DNA of 11,436 bases from Flavobacterium sp. (GTDB lineage Bacteria > Bacteroidota > Bacteroidia > Flavobacteriales > Flavobacteriaceae), in assembly GCA_004296145.1 (NCBI GenBank), contig SEBM01000073.1, positions 1 through 11,436 on the forward strand, in the 5' to 3' direction. The notes beneath the pieces are model-generated. The model did no database searches. It was not told where the DNA came from and saw nothing but the letters and a program-made list of their open reading frames with translations. This document shows positions 1 to 6,895 of this stretch, piece after piece. The position numbers and the translations under genes are program-made. Within the stretch, counting starts at the first letter, position 1, and the number at the start of each line of letters is the position of its first letter.

Positions 1-73
1 ATTTAGTTTTTGTTGCTTTTCACCACGCAAAATGCTTCACAGAAATTAATTTTATAATAAAACTATCTAAACC
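1..73 (+). other. Partial upstream region of the permease gene
   Basis: AT-rich leader cut by the window edge. It shows TAGTTTTTG at 4-12, which is one base too long to fit the Bacteroidota -7 box TAnnTTTG, so I do not call a promoter. There is no ATCGAT palindrome like those in front of kduI and the repressor gene. The promoter of the permease, or an upstream co-transcribed gene, probably lies outside the window. Confidence 0.3.
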
Positions 74-1543
74 ATGAACCAAACAAATTCAGTTACCATG
101 AGTCAGACAAACACCGCTGTCGGAAAATATCGTTGGAGTATATGCGCATTATTATTTTTTGCCACGACAATTAATTACCTAGACAGACAGGTACTTTCTT
201 TGACCTGGAGTGATTTTATTGCTCCTGAATTTCACTGGACAAATAATGACTACGGAAATATTACTGCGCTGTTCTCTATTTTTTATGCAGTGTCTCTTTT
301 GTTTGCAGGTCGTTTTGTAGATTGGTTGGACACTAAAAAAGGATTTCTTTGGGCAATCGGAATTTGGTCTGTAGGAGCTTGTCTTCATGCTTTTTGCGGA
401 ATTGCCACTTCAGGAATTATAACAGGTGAATGGTTTGTTGGTTTTGAAGGTTCAAAAAATATAATTAGTACAGTAAGCGATACTGCTTTGGTAATCAATG
501 TAAGTGTTGCTTTATTCATTTTCGCACGTTTTGTTTTAGCAGTTGGAGAAGCAGGAAATTTTCCTGCAGCGATTAAAACTACAGCCGAATATTTTCCTAA
601 AAAAGATCGTGCTTTTGCAACCAGTATTTTTAATGCAGGGGCAACAGTTGGAGCTTTGGCAGCGCCAATTTCAATTCCGTTTATTGCAAAATCATTTGGT
701 TGGGAAATGTCTTTTATCATCATTGGAGCTTTAGGTTTTGTATGGATGGGATTTTGGATGTTCATGTATGATAAACCAGAAAAACACTCAAAAGTAAGTG
801 CAGCAGAATTAGAGTATATACAACAAGATGATATTGCAGACAGTAAATTAGTAGGTTTTGTTCCAGAAACTTCTACAAAAGTGTCTCTTGCTGATTGTTT
901 TAAATACAAACAAACATGGGCTTTTGCTTTTGGAAAATTCATGACAGATGGTGTTTGGTGGTTTTTCTTATTTTGGACTCCAGCTTATTTGAGCTCAGTA
1001 TACCAAATGGATTCAACAGAAGCTGCACTACCGCTATTTGTTTTATACATGATTACATTACTTTCTATTATTGGAGGCTGGCTGCCAACTTATTTCGTAG
1101 AGAAAAAAGGAATGAATCCATATGAGGGAAGAATGAGAGCCATGTTGATTTTTGCATTTTTTCCATTATTAGCCTTAATCGCGCAACCATTAGGATACAT
1201 AAGTTACTGGGTTCCGGTTATTATAATTGGAATTGCAGGAGCAGCGCACCAATCGTGGTCGGCAAATATTTTTACTACCGTTGGCGATATGTTTCCCAAA
1301 AAAGCAATTGCAACCATTACAGGAATTGGAGGTTTAGCCGGAGGAATTGGATCCACTTTAATTAATAAAGGTTCGGGAATGTTGTTTGATCACGCTAAAG
1401 AGACCAACATGTCTTTTATGGGCTTCCACGGAATTGAAGCAGGGTATTTTATCATTTTTTCAATCTGTGCGGTTTGTTATTTAACAGGTTGGATCGTGAT
1501 GAAGTCTTTGGTTCCTAAATATAGCCCAATTACAGATCTATAG
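74..1543 (+). CDS. exuT: Hexuronate MFS permease (ExuT-like, anion:cation symporter family)
   Basis: Predicted inner-membrane transporter of 489 residues that would bring galacturonate and/or glucuronate into the cytoplasm, probably with a cation. The first membrane segment (about 21-45) carries NYLDRQ at 34-39, typical of the ACS branch of the major facilitator superfamily. The loop 2-3 motif appears as GRFVDWLDTKKG at 79-90, GEAGNFPAAIK at 158-168, and a second-half ACS-like segment AHQSWSANIFTTVGDMFP at 391-408. Hydrophobic stretches spread over the whole length fit about 12 helices with a hydrophilic central loop at 232-280. Residues about 111-143, before the helix leading into GEAGN, form an unusually long non-membrane loop. 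Substrate is inferred from family and from the hexuronate genes downstream. A second ATG at 98 would remove eight residues; the upstream one gives the full ORF and neither has a clear ribosome site. Confidence 0.88.
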   Translation: MNQTNSVTMSQTNTAVGKYRWSICALLFFATTINYLDRQVLSLTWSDFIAPEFHWTNNDYGNITALFSIFYAVSLLFAGRFVDWLDTKKGFLWAIGIWSVGACLHAFCGIATSGIITGEWFVGFEGSKNIISTVSDTALVINVSVALFIFARFVLAVGEAGNFPAAIKTTAEYFPKKDRAFATSIFNAGATVGALAAPISIPFIAKSFGWEMSFIIIGALGFVWMGFWMFMYDKPEKHSKVSAAELEYIQQDDIADSKLVGFVPETSTKVSLADCFKYKQTWAFAFGKFMTDGVWWFFLFWTPAYLSSVYQMDSTEAALPLFVLYMITLLSIIGGWLPTYFVEKKGMNPYEGRMRAMLIFAFFPLLALIAQPLGYISYWVPVIIIGIAGAAHQSWSANIFTTVGDMFPKKAIATITGIGGLAGGIGSTLINKGSGMLFDHAKETNMSFMGFHGIEAGYFIIFSICAVCYLTGWIVMKSLVPKYSPITDL

Positions 1544-1718
1544 AGATTTTTAAACTTTTATTTAAAAGACATATTCAATTGTCTTGGTATTTGTGAAGTT
1601 TTGTATTTGCCAACGTAAATTATAATTTGTTTTATTAATTTTAAAGGATAAATACCATAAGTGTAAAATCAACACAAATAATTTTCTATTTGTATTATGA
1701 TTTTTGAAGATAAAAATA
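1544..1718. other. Gap between permease gene and kduI promoter
   Basis: No gene is visible. A weak hairpin (AAGACA at 1566-1571 with TGTCTT at 1580-1585, eight-base loop) lies 23 bases after the permease stop but lacks a following T run, so it is not a convincing terminator. The rest is AT-rich, with ATAAGTGTAAAA at 1657-1668 resembling TTAAGTGTAAAT at the right window edge. Confidence 0.35.
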
Positions 1719-1726
1719 TAATTTTG
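1719..1726 (+). promoter_or_regulatory. -7 box of the kduI operon promoter
   Basis: TAATTTTG matches the Bacteroidota sigma-A -7 consensus TAnnTTTG exactly and ends 27 bases before the kduI ATG. The expected start site is therefore near 1731-1733. The nearest TTTG that could act as the -33 element is at 1689-1692, giving a 26-base spacer, longer than the usual 17-23, so the upstream element is weak or absent. I see no further exact TAnnTTTG in the two larger gaps downstream, so this promoter may drive all seven genes to uxaA. Confidence 0.6.
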
Positions 1727-1740
1727 TGCAATCGATTACA
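1727..1740. promoter_or_regulatory. Putative LacI-family operator over the kduI start site
   Basis: TGCAATCGATTACA is a 14-bp palindrome centred on CG with one mismatched pair, the usual shape of a LacI-family operator. It follows the -7 box directly and covers the predicted transcription start, where a bound repressor would block initiation. It shares TGnnATCGATTAC with a site upstream of the repressor gene at 11349-11361. That the convergent LacI-type protein binds here is inferred. Confidence 0.6.
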
Positions 1741-1753
1741 TTAAATTAAAATT

Positions 1754-2593
1754 ATGACTAAATATAGTTCAAGATACGCGTCAAGCCCGGAAGCTGTAAA
1801 AAAATATGATACTCAGGAATTAAGAAACGAATTCTTAATTGATGATTTAATGCAGGAAGATGAAATCGTACTGGTATATTCTCATTACGACAGATATATT
1901 ACGGGTTCTGCAGTTCCTGTAAAAGGAGATTTAGTGTTGGAAACAATCGATCCTCTAAAAGCGCCTTATTTTTTAGAACGCAGAGAAATCGGAATTATCA
2001 ATGTTGGAGGAAGCGGTTCTGTTCTGGTAGAAGGTAAAGCTTTTGAATTAGGTTTTAAAGATGCTCTGTATATCGGAAGCGGGAATAAAGAAGTTATTTT
2101 TAAAAGTAACGACAGCGCAAATCCTGCTAAATTTTACATCAACTCGGCGCCAGCCCATACAAGTTATCCAACTAAAAAAGTAAGTTTAGCTGAAGCGAAT
2201 AAACTGCAGTTGGGAACAATGGAAACTGCAAACCACAGAACTGTAAACCAAATGATTATTGGAAGCGTTGTGACAACCTGCCAATTGCAAATGGGAATGA
2301 CAGAATTGAAACCGGGAAGTGTTTGGAACACCATGCCGGCGCACGTTCACGATCGCAGAATGGAAGTATATTTTTATTTGGATATCCCACAAGATCAGGC
2401 AGTATGTCATTTTATGGGACAGCCGCATGAAACAAGACATATCTGGATGAACAATCATCAGGCAGTAATTTCTCCGCCTTGGTCAATACACTCAGGTTCA
2501 GGAACCAGTAACTATACTTTTATCTGGGGAATGGCCGGTGAAAACTTAGATTACGGAGATATGGACGTTTGTAAAATCACAGATTTAAGATAA
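1754..2593 (+). CDS. kduI: 5-keto-4-deoxyuronate isomerase (KduI)
   Basis: Cytoplasmic enzyme (EC 5.3.1.17) that isomerises 5-keto-4-deoxyuronate (DKI), derived from unsaturated galacturonate made by pectate lyases, to 2,5-diketo-3-deoxygluconate for KduD. At 279 residues it is one longer than the E. coli enzyme as I remember it. The cupin metal ligands are visible as H197 and H199 (in HVHDRR), E204 and H246 (in WSIHSG), each offset by one from the E. coli zinc ligands H196, H198, E203 and H245. Other family segments are NEFLIDD at 25-31, YFLERREIGIINVGG at 72-86, APAHTSYPTKK at 132-142 and GQPHETRHIWM at 222-232. It is the first gene after the operator-bearing promoter; kduD starts two bases after its stop. 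The ATG lies behind an A/T-rich leader without a Shine-Dalgarno sequence. Confidence 0.96.
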   Translation: MTKYSSRYASSPEAVKKYDTQELRNEFLIDDLMQEDEIVLVYSHYDRYITGSAVPVKGDLVLETIDPLKAPYFLERREIGIINVGGSGSVLVEGKAFELGFKDALYIGSGNKEVIFKSNDSANPAKFYINSAPAHTSYPTKKVSLAEANKLQLGTMETANHRTVNQMIIGSVVTTCQLQMGMTELKPGSVWNTMPAHVHDRRMEVYFYLDIPQDQAVCHFMGQPHETRHIWMNNHQAVISPPWSIHSGSGTSNYTFIWGMAGENLDYGDMDVCKITDLR

Positions 2594-2595
2594 TC

Positions 2596-3387
2596 ATGAC
2601 AAACTTATTTGATATAAAAGGAAAAGTTGCTCTTATCACAGGAAGTACACACGGACTGGGAATGGCAATGGCAAAAGGATTAGGTCAGGCCGGAGCTACC
2701 ATTGTGGTAAATGGAAATTCTTCTCAGGAAAAGATCGATAATGCTGTAGCCGAATTAAAAAGTGAAGGAATAAATGCAGTGGGTTACAAATTTAATGTAA
2801 CAGAAGAACAAGAAGTAAAAGCTGCGGTTCAGAAAATTGAAAGCGAAGTTGGACCAATTGATATATTGATTAACAACGCGGGAATTATCAAAAGAATTCC
2901 GCTTTTGGAGATGGAAGTTTCCGATTTCAGAGAAGTAATTGATATAGATTTAGTAAGCCCGTTTATTGTTTCTAAGCATGTTGCCAAAGGAATGATCGAA
3001 AGAAGGCAGGGAAAAATCATCAATATTTGCTCCATGATGAGTGAGTTGGGAAGAAATACAGTTTCTGCTTATGCTGCTGCAAAAGGAGGCTTAAAAATGC
3101 TGACTAAAAACATGGCAACAGAATGGGCGAAATACAATGTACAAATCAACGGAATCGGTCCCGGATATTTTGCAACAGAACAAACAAAACCTATTCGTGT
3201 TGACGGACATCCTTTCAATGATTTTATCATTAGCAGAACACCGGCGGCAAAGTGGGGAGATCCAGGCGATTTGGCAGGAGCCGCGATATTTTTATCATCA
3301 AAAGCCAGTGATTTTGTAAACGGTCACATTTTGTATGTTGATGGAGGAATTCTTGCAACAATCGGTAAACCTTCAAATGAAGAATAA
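2596..3387 (+). CDS. kduD: 2-keto-3-deoxygluconate 5-dehydrogenase (KduD), short-chain dehydrogenase
   Basis: Cytoplasmic NAD(H)-dependent oxidoreductase (EC 1.1.1.127) that reduces 2,5-diketo-3-deoxygluconate from KduI to KDG, joining the lyase branch to the common pathway. The 263-residue chain is a classical short-chain dehydrogenase: nucleotide motif TGSTHGLG at 15-22, NNAG at 93-96, catalytic S146, Y159 and K163 (YAAAK), then IGPGYFATE at 187-195 and VDGG near the end. These segments and the length fit the KduD subfamily; the SDR fold alone would not fix the substrate, but the position two bases after kduI does. Its last codons overlap an upstream extension of the uxaC frame, which I reject as part of uxaC. 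Confidence 0.93.
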   Translation: MTNLFDIKGKVALITGSTHGLGMAMAKGLGQAGATIVVNGNSSQEKIDNAVAELKSEGINAVGYKFNVTEEQEVKAAVQKIESEVGPIDILINNAGIIKRIPLLEMEVSDFREVIDIDLVSPFIVSKHVAKGMIERRQGKIINICSMMSELGRNTVSAYAAAKGGLKMLTKNMATEWAKYNVQINGIGPGYFATEQTKPIRVDGHPFNDFIISRTPAAKWGDPGDLAGAAIFLSSKASDFVNGHILYVDGGILATIGKPSNEE

Positions 3388-3403
3388 TTCAATTTTAAAA
3401 GAC

Positions 3404-4810
3404 ATGAGTTCAAATACCACATTCATAAACGATAATTTTTTATTAGAAAATAAATATGCTGAAGAGTTGTATCACAATTACTCAAAAAATCAGCCCATTA
3501 TCGATTATCATAATCACTTAAACCCGCAGTTTATTGCCGAAGATAAAATCTTTGACAACATTACTCAGGTTTGGATTAACGGAGATCACTACAAATGGCG
3601 TGCAATGCGTACTTTGGGAATCAACGAGCAGTTTGTAACAGGAAATGGTTCTGATAAAGATAAGTTCTTAAACTGGGGAAAAACGGTTCCGTACACAATG
3701 CGTAATCCATTGTATCATTGGACACATTTAGAATTAGCGCGTTATTTTGATATTTATGATTTATTGAATGAAAAATCGGCTGAGAAAATTTATATCGAAA
3801 CTTCAGAAAAAATAAATTCTCAGGCGTACAGCACGCAAAACCTTCTTAAAAAAGTAAACGCTGAATTAGTTTGTACTACAGAAGATCCAATTGACAGTTT
3901 AGAATTTCACCAAAAATTCGCCAACAACTCGACTGGAATTAAAATGAGTACGGCTTTCAGACCTGATAAAGCCATCTTAATTGCTAATGATGGTTATAAT
4001 GCATATCTGGACACATTAGGGGATGTGTCCGGAGTTGCAATTAATACGTATGCTGACCTACAATCTGCTTTAAGAAAAAGAATCGAATTCTTTAATGCAA
4101 ATGGTTGTAAATTAAGTGATCACGGTTTAAATCAAATTGATTTTGAAAACTTTACCGAAAGTGAAGTTAACGCGATATTCAAAAAGAAAAGAGAAAACGG
4201 AGAATTGTCTCCGGAAGAAGTACTGAAATTCCATAGTGCAATTTTGGTTTTCTTGTCTGAAACGTATCATGAGTTTGGTTGGGTACAGCAATTTCACTTA
4301 GGAGCATTAAGAAATAATAATGCCCGTATGCACAGAATTTTAGGACCAGATACAGGATGGGATTCTATTGGAGACTATCCGCAGGCTCAAAAATTATCTG
4401 CTTTCTTAAATACATTAGACAGTAAAGATAAATTGACTAAAACAATCATTTACAACCTGAATCCTGCTGATAACGAAGTGATGGCAACCATGATTGGAAA
4501 CTTCAACGACGGAAGCGTTCGCGGAAAAGTACAATTCGGTTCCGGATGGTGGTTTTTAGATCAGAAAGATGGAATGACAAAACAATTAAATGCCCTTTCA
4601 AACATGGGATTAATTAGTTGTTTTGTTGGAATGTTGACAGACTCAAGAAGTTTCTTGTCTTTCCCAAGACATGAATATTTCAGACGTATTTTATGTAATC
4701 TTCTTGGTGACGAAATCAAAAGAGGAGAATTGCCAAATGATATGGAATGGATTGGAAAATTAGTTTCAGACATCTCATACAACAACGCAAAAGAGTATTT
4801 TAAATTTTAA
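3404..4810 (+). CDS. uxaC: Uronate isomerase (glucuronate/galacturonate isomerase, UxaC)
   Basis: Cytoplasmic amidohydrolase-superfamily enzyme (EC 5.3.1.12) that converts galacturonate to tagaturonate and glucuronate to fructuronate. The 468-residue protein has the family signatures: DYHNH at 34-38 (metal-binding HxH), GDHYKWRAMR at 60-69, NPLYHWTHLE at 101-110, EDPIDSLE at 160-167, RPDKA at 186-190, GWVQQFHLGALRNNN at 292-306, FGSGWWF at 378-384 and TDSRSFLSFPRHEYFRRIL at 412-430. The frame is open back to 3335 with ATGs at 3335 and 3377. I chose 3404 because the N terminus then lines up with the E. coli enzyme as remembered (about 470 residues) and the overlap with kduD disappears, leaving 16 bases. 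It closes the first tight gene group; a repeat-filled gap follows. Confidence 0.95.
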   Translation: MSSNTTFINDNFLLENKYAEELYHNYSKNQPIIDYHNHLNPQFIAEDKIFDNITQVWINGDHYKWRAMRTLGINEQFVTGNGSDKDKFLNWGKTVPYTMRNPLYHWTHLELARYFDIYDLLNEKSAEKIYIETSEKINSQAYSTQNLLKKVNAELVCTTEDPIDSLEFHQKFANNSTGIKMSTAFRPDKAILIANDGYNAYLDTLGDVSGVAINTYADLQSALRKRIEFFNANGCKLSDHGLNQIDFENFTESEVNAIFKKKRENGELSPEEVLKFHSAILVFLSETYHEFGWVQQFHLGALRNNNARMHRILGPDTGWDSIGDYPQAQKLSAFLNTLDSKDKLTKTIIYNLNPADNEVMATMIGNFNDGSVRGKVQFGSGWWFLDQKDGMTKQLNALSNMGLISCFVGMLTDSRSFLSFPRHEYFRRILCNLLGDEIKRGELPNDMEWIGKLVSDISYNNAKEYFKF

Positions 4811-4814
4811 TTTT

Positions 4815-4976
4815 TTAAACCATTAAGGCATTAAGAAAATTAAGTTTTGGGTTTAAATAATTACTTAATAATAAAAAGATAATTAAGCTAGTTGGCTTAA
4901 TAAACTTAACCTTTAATTGCAAGAGAACATAAAGTAGAACTTAAATTTTCTTAATCTCTTAATGGTAAATTAAAAA
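4815..4976. repeat. Palindromic intergenic repeat between uxaC and kdgK
   Basis: This fills the 173-base gap between uxaC and kdgK. The left arm (4819-4846, starting ACCATTAAGGCATTAAG) and right arm (4938-4966, ending CTTAATCTCTTAATGGT) are reverse complements except for two adjacent mismatches and one extra base. The centre holds another hairpin, ATTAAGC at 4882-4888 with GCTTAAT at 4895-4901. No -7 box and no terminator-type T run are visible, so read-through into kdgK is expected. The ATTAAG-rich arm resembles the 33-bp arm at the convergent end of the cluster. I remember similar palindromes being common between Flavobacterium genes, but could not search. Confidence 0.75.
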
Positions 4977-4983
4977 TAAACAA

Positions 4984-6006
4984 ATGAGTAGAGTAGTTGC
5001 ATTTGGAGAGATCATGCTTCGTCTTTCGACGGAGAGACATTTACGTTTTTCACAGTCTACAGCATTTGGCGCTACTTATGGCGGCGGTGAATTTAACGTC
5101 TGTGTTTCTTTGGCAAATTATGGTGTAAATGCCGAGTTTGTAACCAGATTGCCAGAAAACGAAATTGGCGGTTCTGCATTAAAAGAAATGCGAAAAATGA
5201 ACGTCGAATCTAAAAATATAGTTTACGGAGGAGAACGTTTAGGAATCTATTTTCTGGAAACAGGAGCAGGAACACGCGGAAGCAATGTGGTCTACGATCG
5301 TGCACACAGCTCTATGGCAACTATTCAAAAAGGACAAGTTGACTGGGAAAAAGTTTTAGAAGGCGCAGAATGGTTTCACTGGAGTGGAATTACTCCGGCA
5401 ATTTCTCAAAGCGCAGCCGAAGCTTGTTTAGAAGCCATAAAAGTCGCTCACAAAAAAGGAATTAAAATTTCCTGCGACTTAAATTACAGATCAAAACTTT
5501 GGCAATATGGTAAAACGCCAGCTGAAGTAATGCCTGAAATGTTGCAATACAGCAATGTGATTTTGGGAGATATTGATACAGCATTTTTTATGTTGGGAAT
5601 TCCGAAAGTAAATCCAAATTATCAGGATGAGAAAACGCTTCCGGTTGTCTACGATAAATTGTTTGAATTAATTCCGAATTTAAAAATTGCAGCAACAACA
5701 CTCCGTTATTCTGTAAGTGCTTCACACCAAAGAATCGGTGGTATTTTGTATGACGGAAAAACAATTTATAATGCAGCTGTAAAAGAAGTTACGCCAGTTG
5801 TAGACCGAGTAGGAAGCGGTGACGCTTTTATGGGCGGATTAATCTATGGTTTGCTTGAATATCAAAATAATAACCAGAGAGCATTAAATTTTGCAGTTGC
5901 AGCTTGTTGTTTAAAGCATACAATTGCAGGAGATTATAATCTGGTTACCCTAAAAGAAGTAGAAAATATGATTGATGGTGATGGTTCTGCATTAGTATCA
6001 AGATAA
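4984..6006 (+). CDS. kdgK: 2-keto-3-deoxygluconate kinase (PfkB family)
   Basis: Cytoplasmic kinase (EC 2.7.1.45) that phosphorylates KDG with ATP to KDPG, the point where the galacturonate and unsaturated-uronate branches have merged. The 340-residue PfkB/ribokinase-type sequence has GEIMLRLS at 8-15, first signature GGGEFNVCVSLANYG at 33-47, DLNYRSKLW at 165-173 (typical of KDG and fructokinase-like members), and second signature DRVGSGDAFMGG at 274-285 with the catalytic base D280 in GSGD. Specificity for KDG is assigned from these features plus the aldolase gene nine bases downstream; a related sugar kinase cannot be excluded from motifs alone. The start follows an A-rich leader after the palindromic repeat. 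Confidence 0.92.
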   Translation: MSRVVAFGEIMLRLSTERHLRFSQSTAFGATYGGGEFNVCVSLANYGVNAEFVTRLPENEIGGSALKEMRKMNVESKNIVYGGERLGIYFLETGAGTRGSNVVYDRAHSSMATIQKGQVDWEKVLEGAEWFHWSGITPAISQSAAEACLEAIKVAHKKGIKISCDLNYRSKLWQYGKTPAEVMPEMLQYSNVILGDIDTAFFMLGIPKVNPNYQDEKTLPVVYDKLFELIPNLKIAATTLRYSVSASHQRIGGILYDGKTIYNAAVKEVTPVVDRVGSGDAFMGGLIYGLLEYQNNNQRALNFAVAACCLKHTIAGDYNLVTLKEVENMIDGDGSALVSR

Positions 6007-6015
6007 TTAATAGAA

Positions 6016-6687
6016 ATGGCAAAATTTTCAAGAATAGAAGTGGCTGCACAAATGAAAGAAAACGGAATGGTTCCGCTCTTTTTTCATTCAGATATCGAAG
6101 TCAGTAAAAAAGTTTTAAAAGCCTGTTATGACGGTGGTTCCAGATTGATGGAGTTTACAAGCCGTGGTGATTTTGCTCATGAAGTTTTCGGAGCTTTAAA
6201 TAAATATGCTTTGGCAGAATTACCAGGAATGATGTTAGGCGTTGGCTCAATTACAGATGCAGCTTCGGCTTCGTTATACATGAGTTTAGGCGCCAATTTT
6301 ATTGTAACTCCGGTTTTTAGAGAAGACATTGCAATTGCCTGCAACCGCAGAAAAGTGTTATGGTCTCCGGGCTGTGGAACGCTGACGGAAATTGCAAGAG
6401 CAGAAGAATTAGGCTGTGAAATCGTAAAACTATTTCCTGCTGATATTTATGGACCGGAATTTATTAAAGCCATAAAAGGACCTTGTCCATGGACAAACAT
6501 TATGCCTACAGGCGGTGTTTATCCAACGCTAGAAAGTTTAAGTTCATGGCTTAATGCCGGCGCATTTTGTGTGGGTTTAGGATCACAATTAATTTCAAAA
6601 GATATACTTGATAACAACGATTTTGACGGCTTAAAAACCAAAGTAAGTCAGGTTCTTGAGATCATAAAAAATATTAAAAATAAATAA
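6016..6687 (+). CDS. kdgA: KDPG aldolase (Eda/KdgA type)
   Basis: Class I aldolase (EC 4.1.2.14) that splits KDPG into pyruvate and glyceraldehyde-3-phosphate, the last step of the pathway here. The 223-residue TIM-barrel protein shows the Schiff-base lysine K138 in VKLFPA (137-142), a general acid/base glutamate E46 in LMEFTSRG, GVGSITDAASA at 75-85, and the phosphate-site segment PTGGV at 164-168. Some Bacteroidota homologues are annotated as bifunctional with 4-hydroxy-2-oxoglutarate aldolase (EC 4.1.3.16); sequence reading cannot separate the two. It starts nine bases after the kdgK stop, so the pair is surely co-transcribed. A long foldback follows in the next gap. Confidence 0.94.
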   Translation: MAKFSRIEVAAQMKENGMVPLFFHSDIEVSKKVLKACYDGGSRLMEFTSRGDFAHEVFGALNKYALAELPGMMLGVGSITDAASASLYMSLGANFIVTPVFREDIAIACNRRKVLWSPGCGTLTEIARAEELGCEIVKLFPADIYGPEFIKAIKGPCPWTNIMPTGGVYPTLESLSSWLNAGAFCVGLGSQLISKDILDNNDFDGLKTKVSQVLEIIKNIKNK

Positions 6688-6705
6688 GGGATAATCATAC
6701 CGATT

Positions 6706-6854
6706 CCTTATTTGACTTGCAGTTTTTTTAAGTTTTAGAGATTGTAATTGAGCATTACGCTTGCCAATAAATTTTGTCACTCCTCACAGCAAAATTTATT
6801 TACTCACTCAGGTGTAATGTTTCTTTTACAATTTAATAAAGACAAGTCAATAGG
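6706..6854 (+). repeat. Long imperfect inverted repeat / possible RNA foldback between kdgA and uxaB
   Basis: A 149-base foldback occupies most of the 208-base gap. From the outside: 6706-6719 with 6843-6854 (12 pairs, two one-base bulges), 6741-6747 with 6826-6832 (ATTGTAA/TTACAAT), 6750-6763 with 6809-6822 (14 pairs, four of them G-U), and 6766-6776 with 6790-6800 (11 perfect pairs), closing on a 13-base loop. The wobble positions pair as G-U only in plus-strand RNA; on the minus strand they would be C-A mismatches. No T run follows, so it is not an intrinsic terminator, and no TAnnTTTG is seen. It could be a processing or stability element, an unknown structured leader, or a decayed palindromic mobile element. 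Confidence 0.6.
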
Positions 6855-6883
6855 TAGTTTATGTGGTTGTTTTATAATGCTTT

Positions 6884-6889
6884 AAAGGA
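6884..6889 (+). promoter_or_regulatory. Shine-Dalgarno-like site of uxaB
   Basis: AAAGGA lies six bases before the uxaB ATG. It is the clearest purine-rich ribosome site in the window, where the other starts rely on A/T-rich leaders, and it supports the start at 6896. Confidence 0.45.
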
Positions 6890-6895
6890 TTTATA

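Noticed and set aside
385..942. 185-residue minus-strand ORF inside the permease gene
   Set aside because: It lies wholly antisense to a clear MFS gene, has no recognisable domain, and its composition follows from the permease codons read backwards.
1566..1585. Possible terminator after the permease gene
   Set aside because: Only six base pairs, AT-rich, and followed by GGTATTTG with no T run.
3335..3403. N-terminal extension of uxaC overlapping kduD
   Set aside because: The extra 23 residues would overlap the kduD coding end and have no counterpart in the UxaC family; the ATG at 3404 gives the family length and N terminus.
4849..4983. Separate promoter for kdgK
   Set aside because: No exact TAnnTTTG is present in the gap; the nearest, TAAGTTTTG, has one base too many between TA and TTTG.
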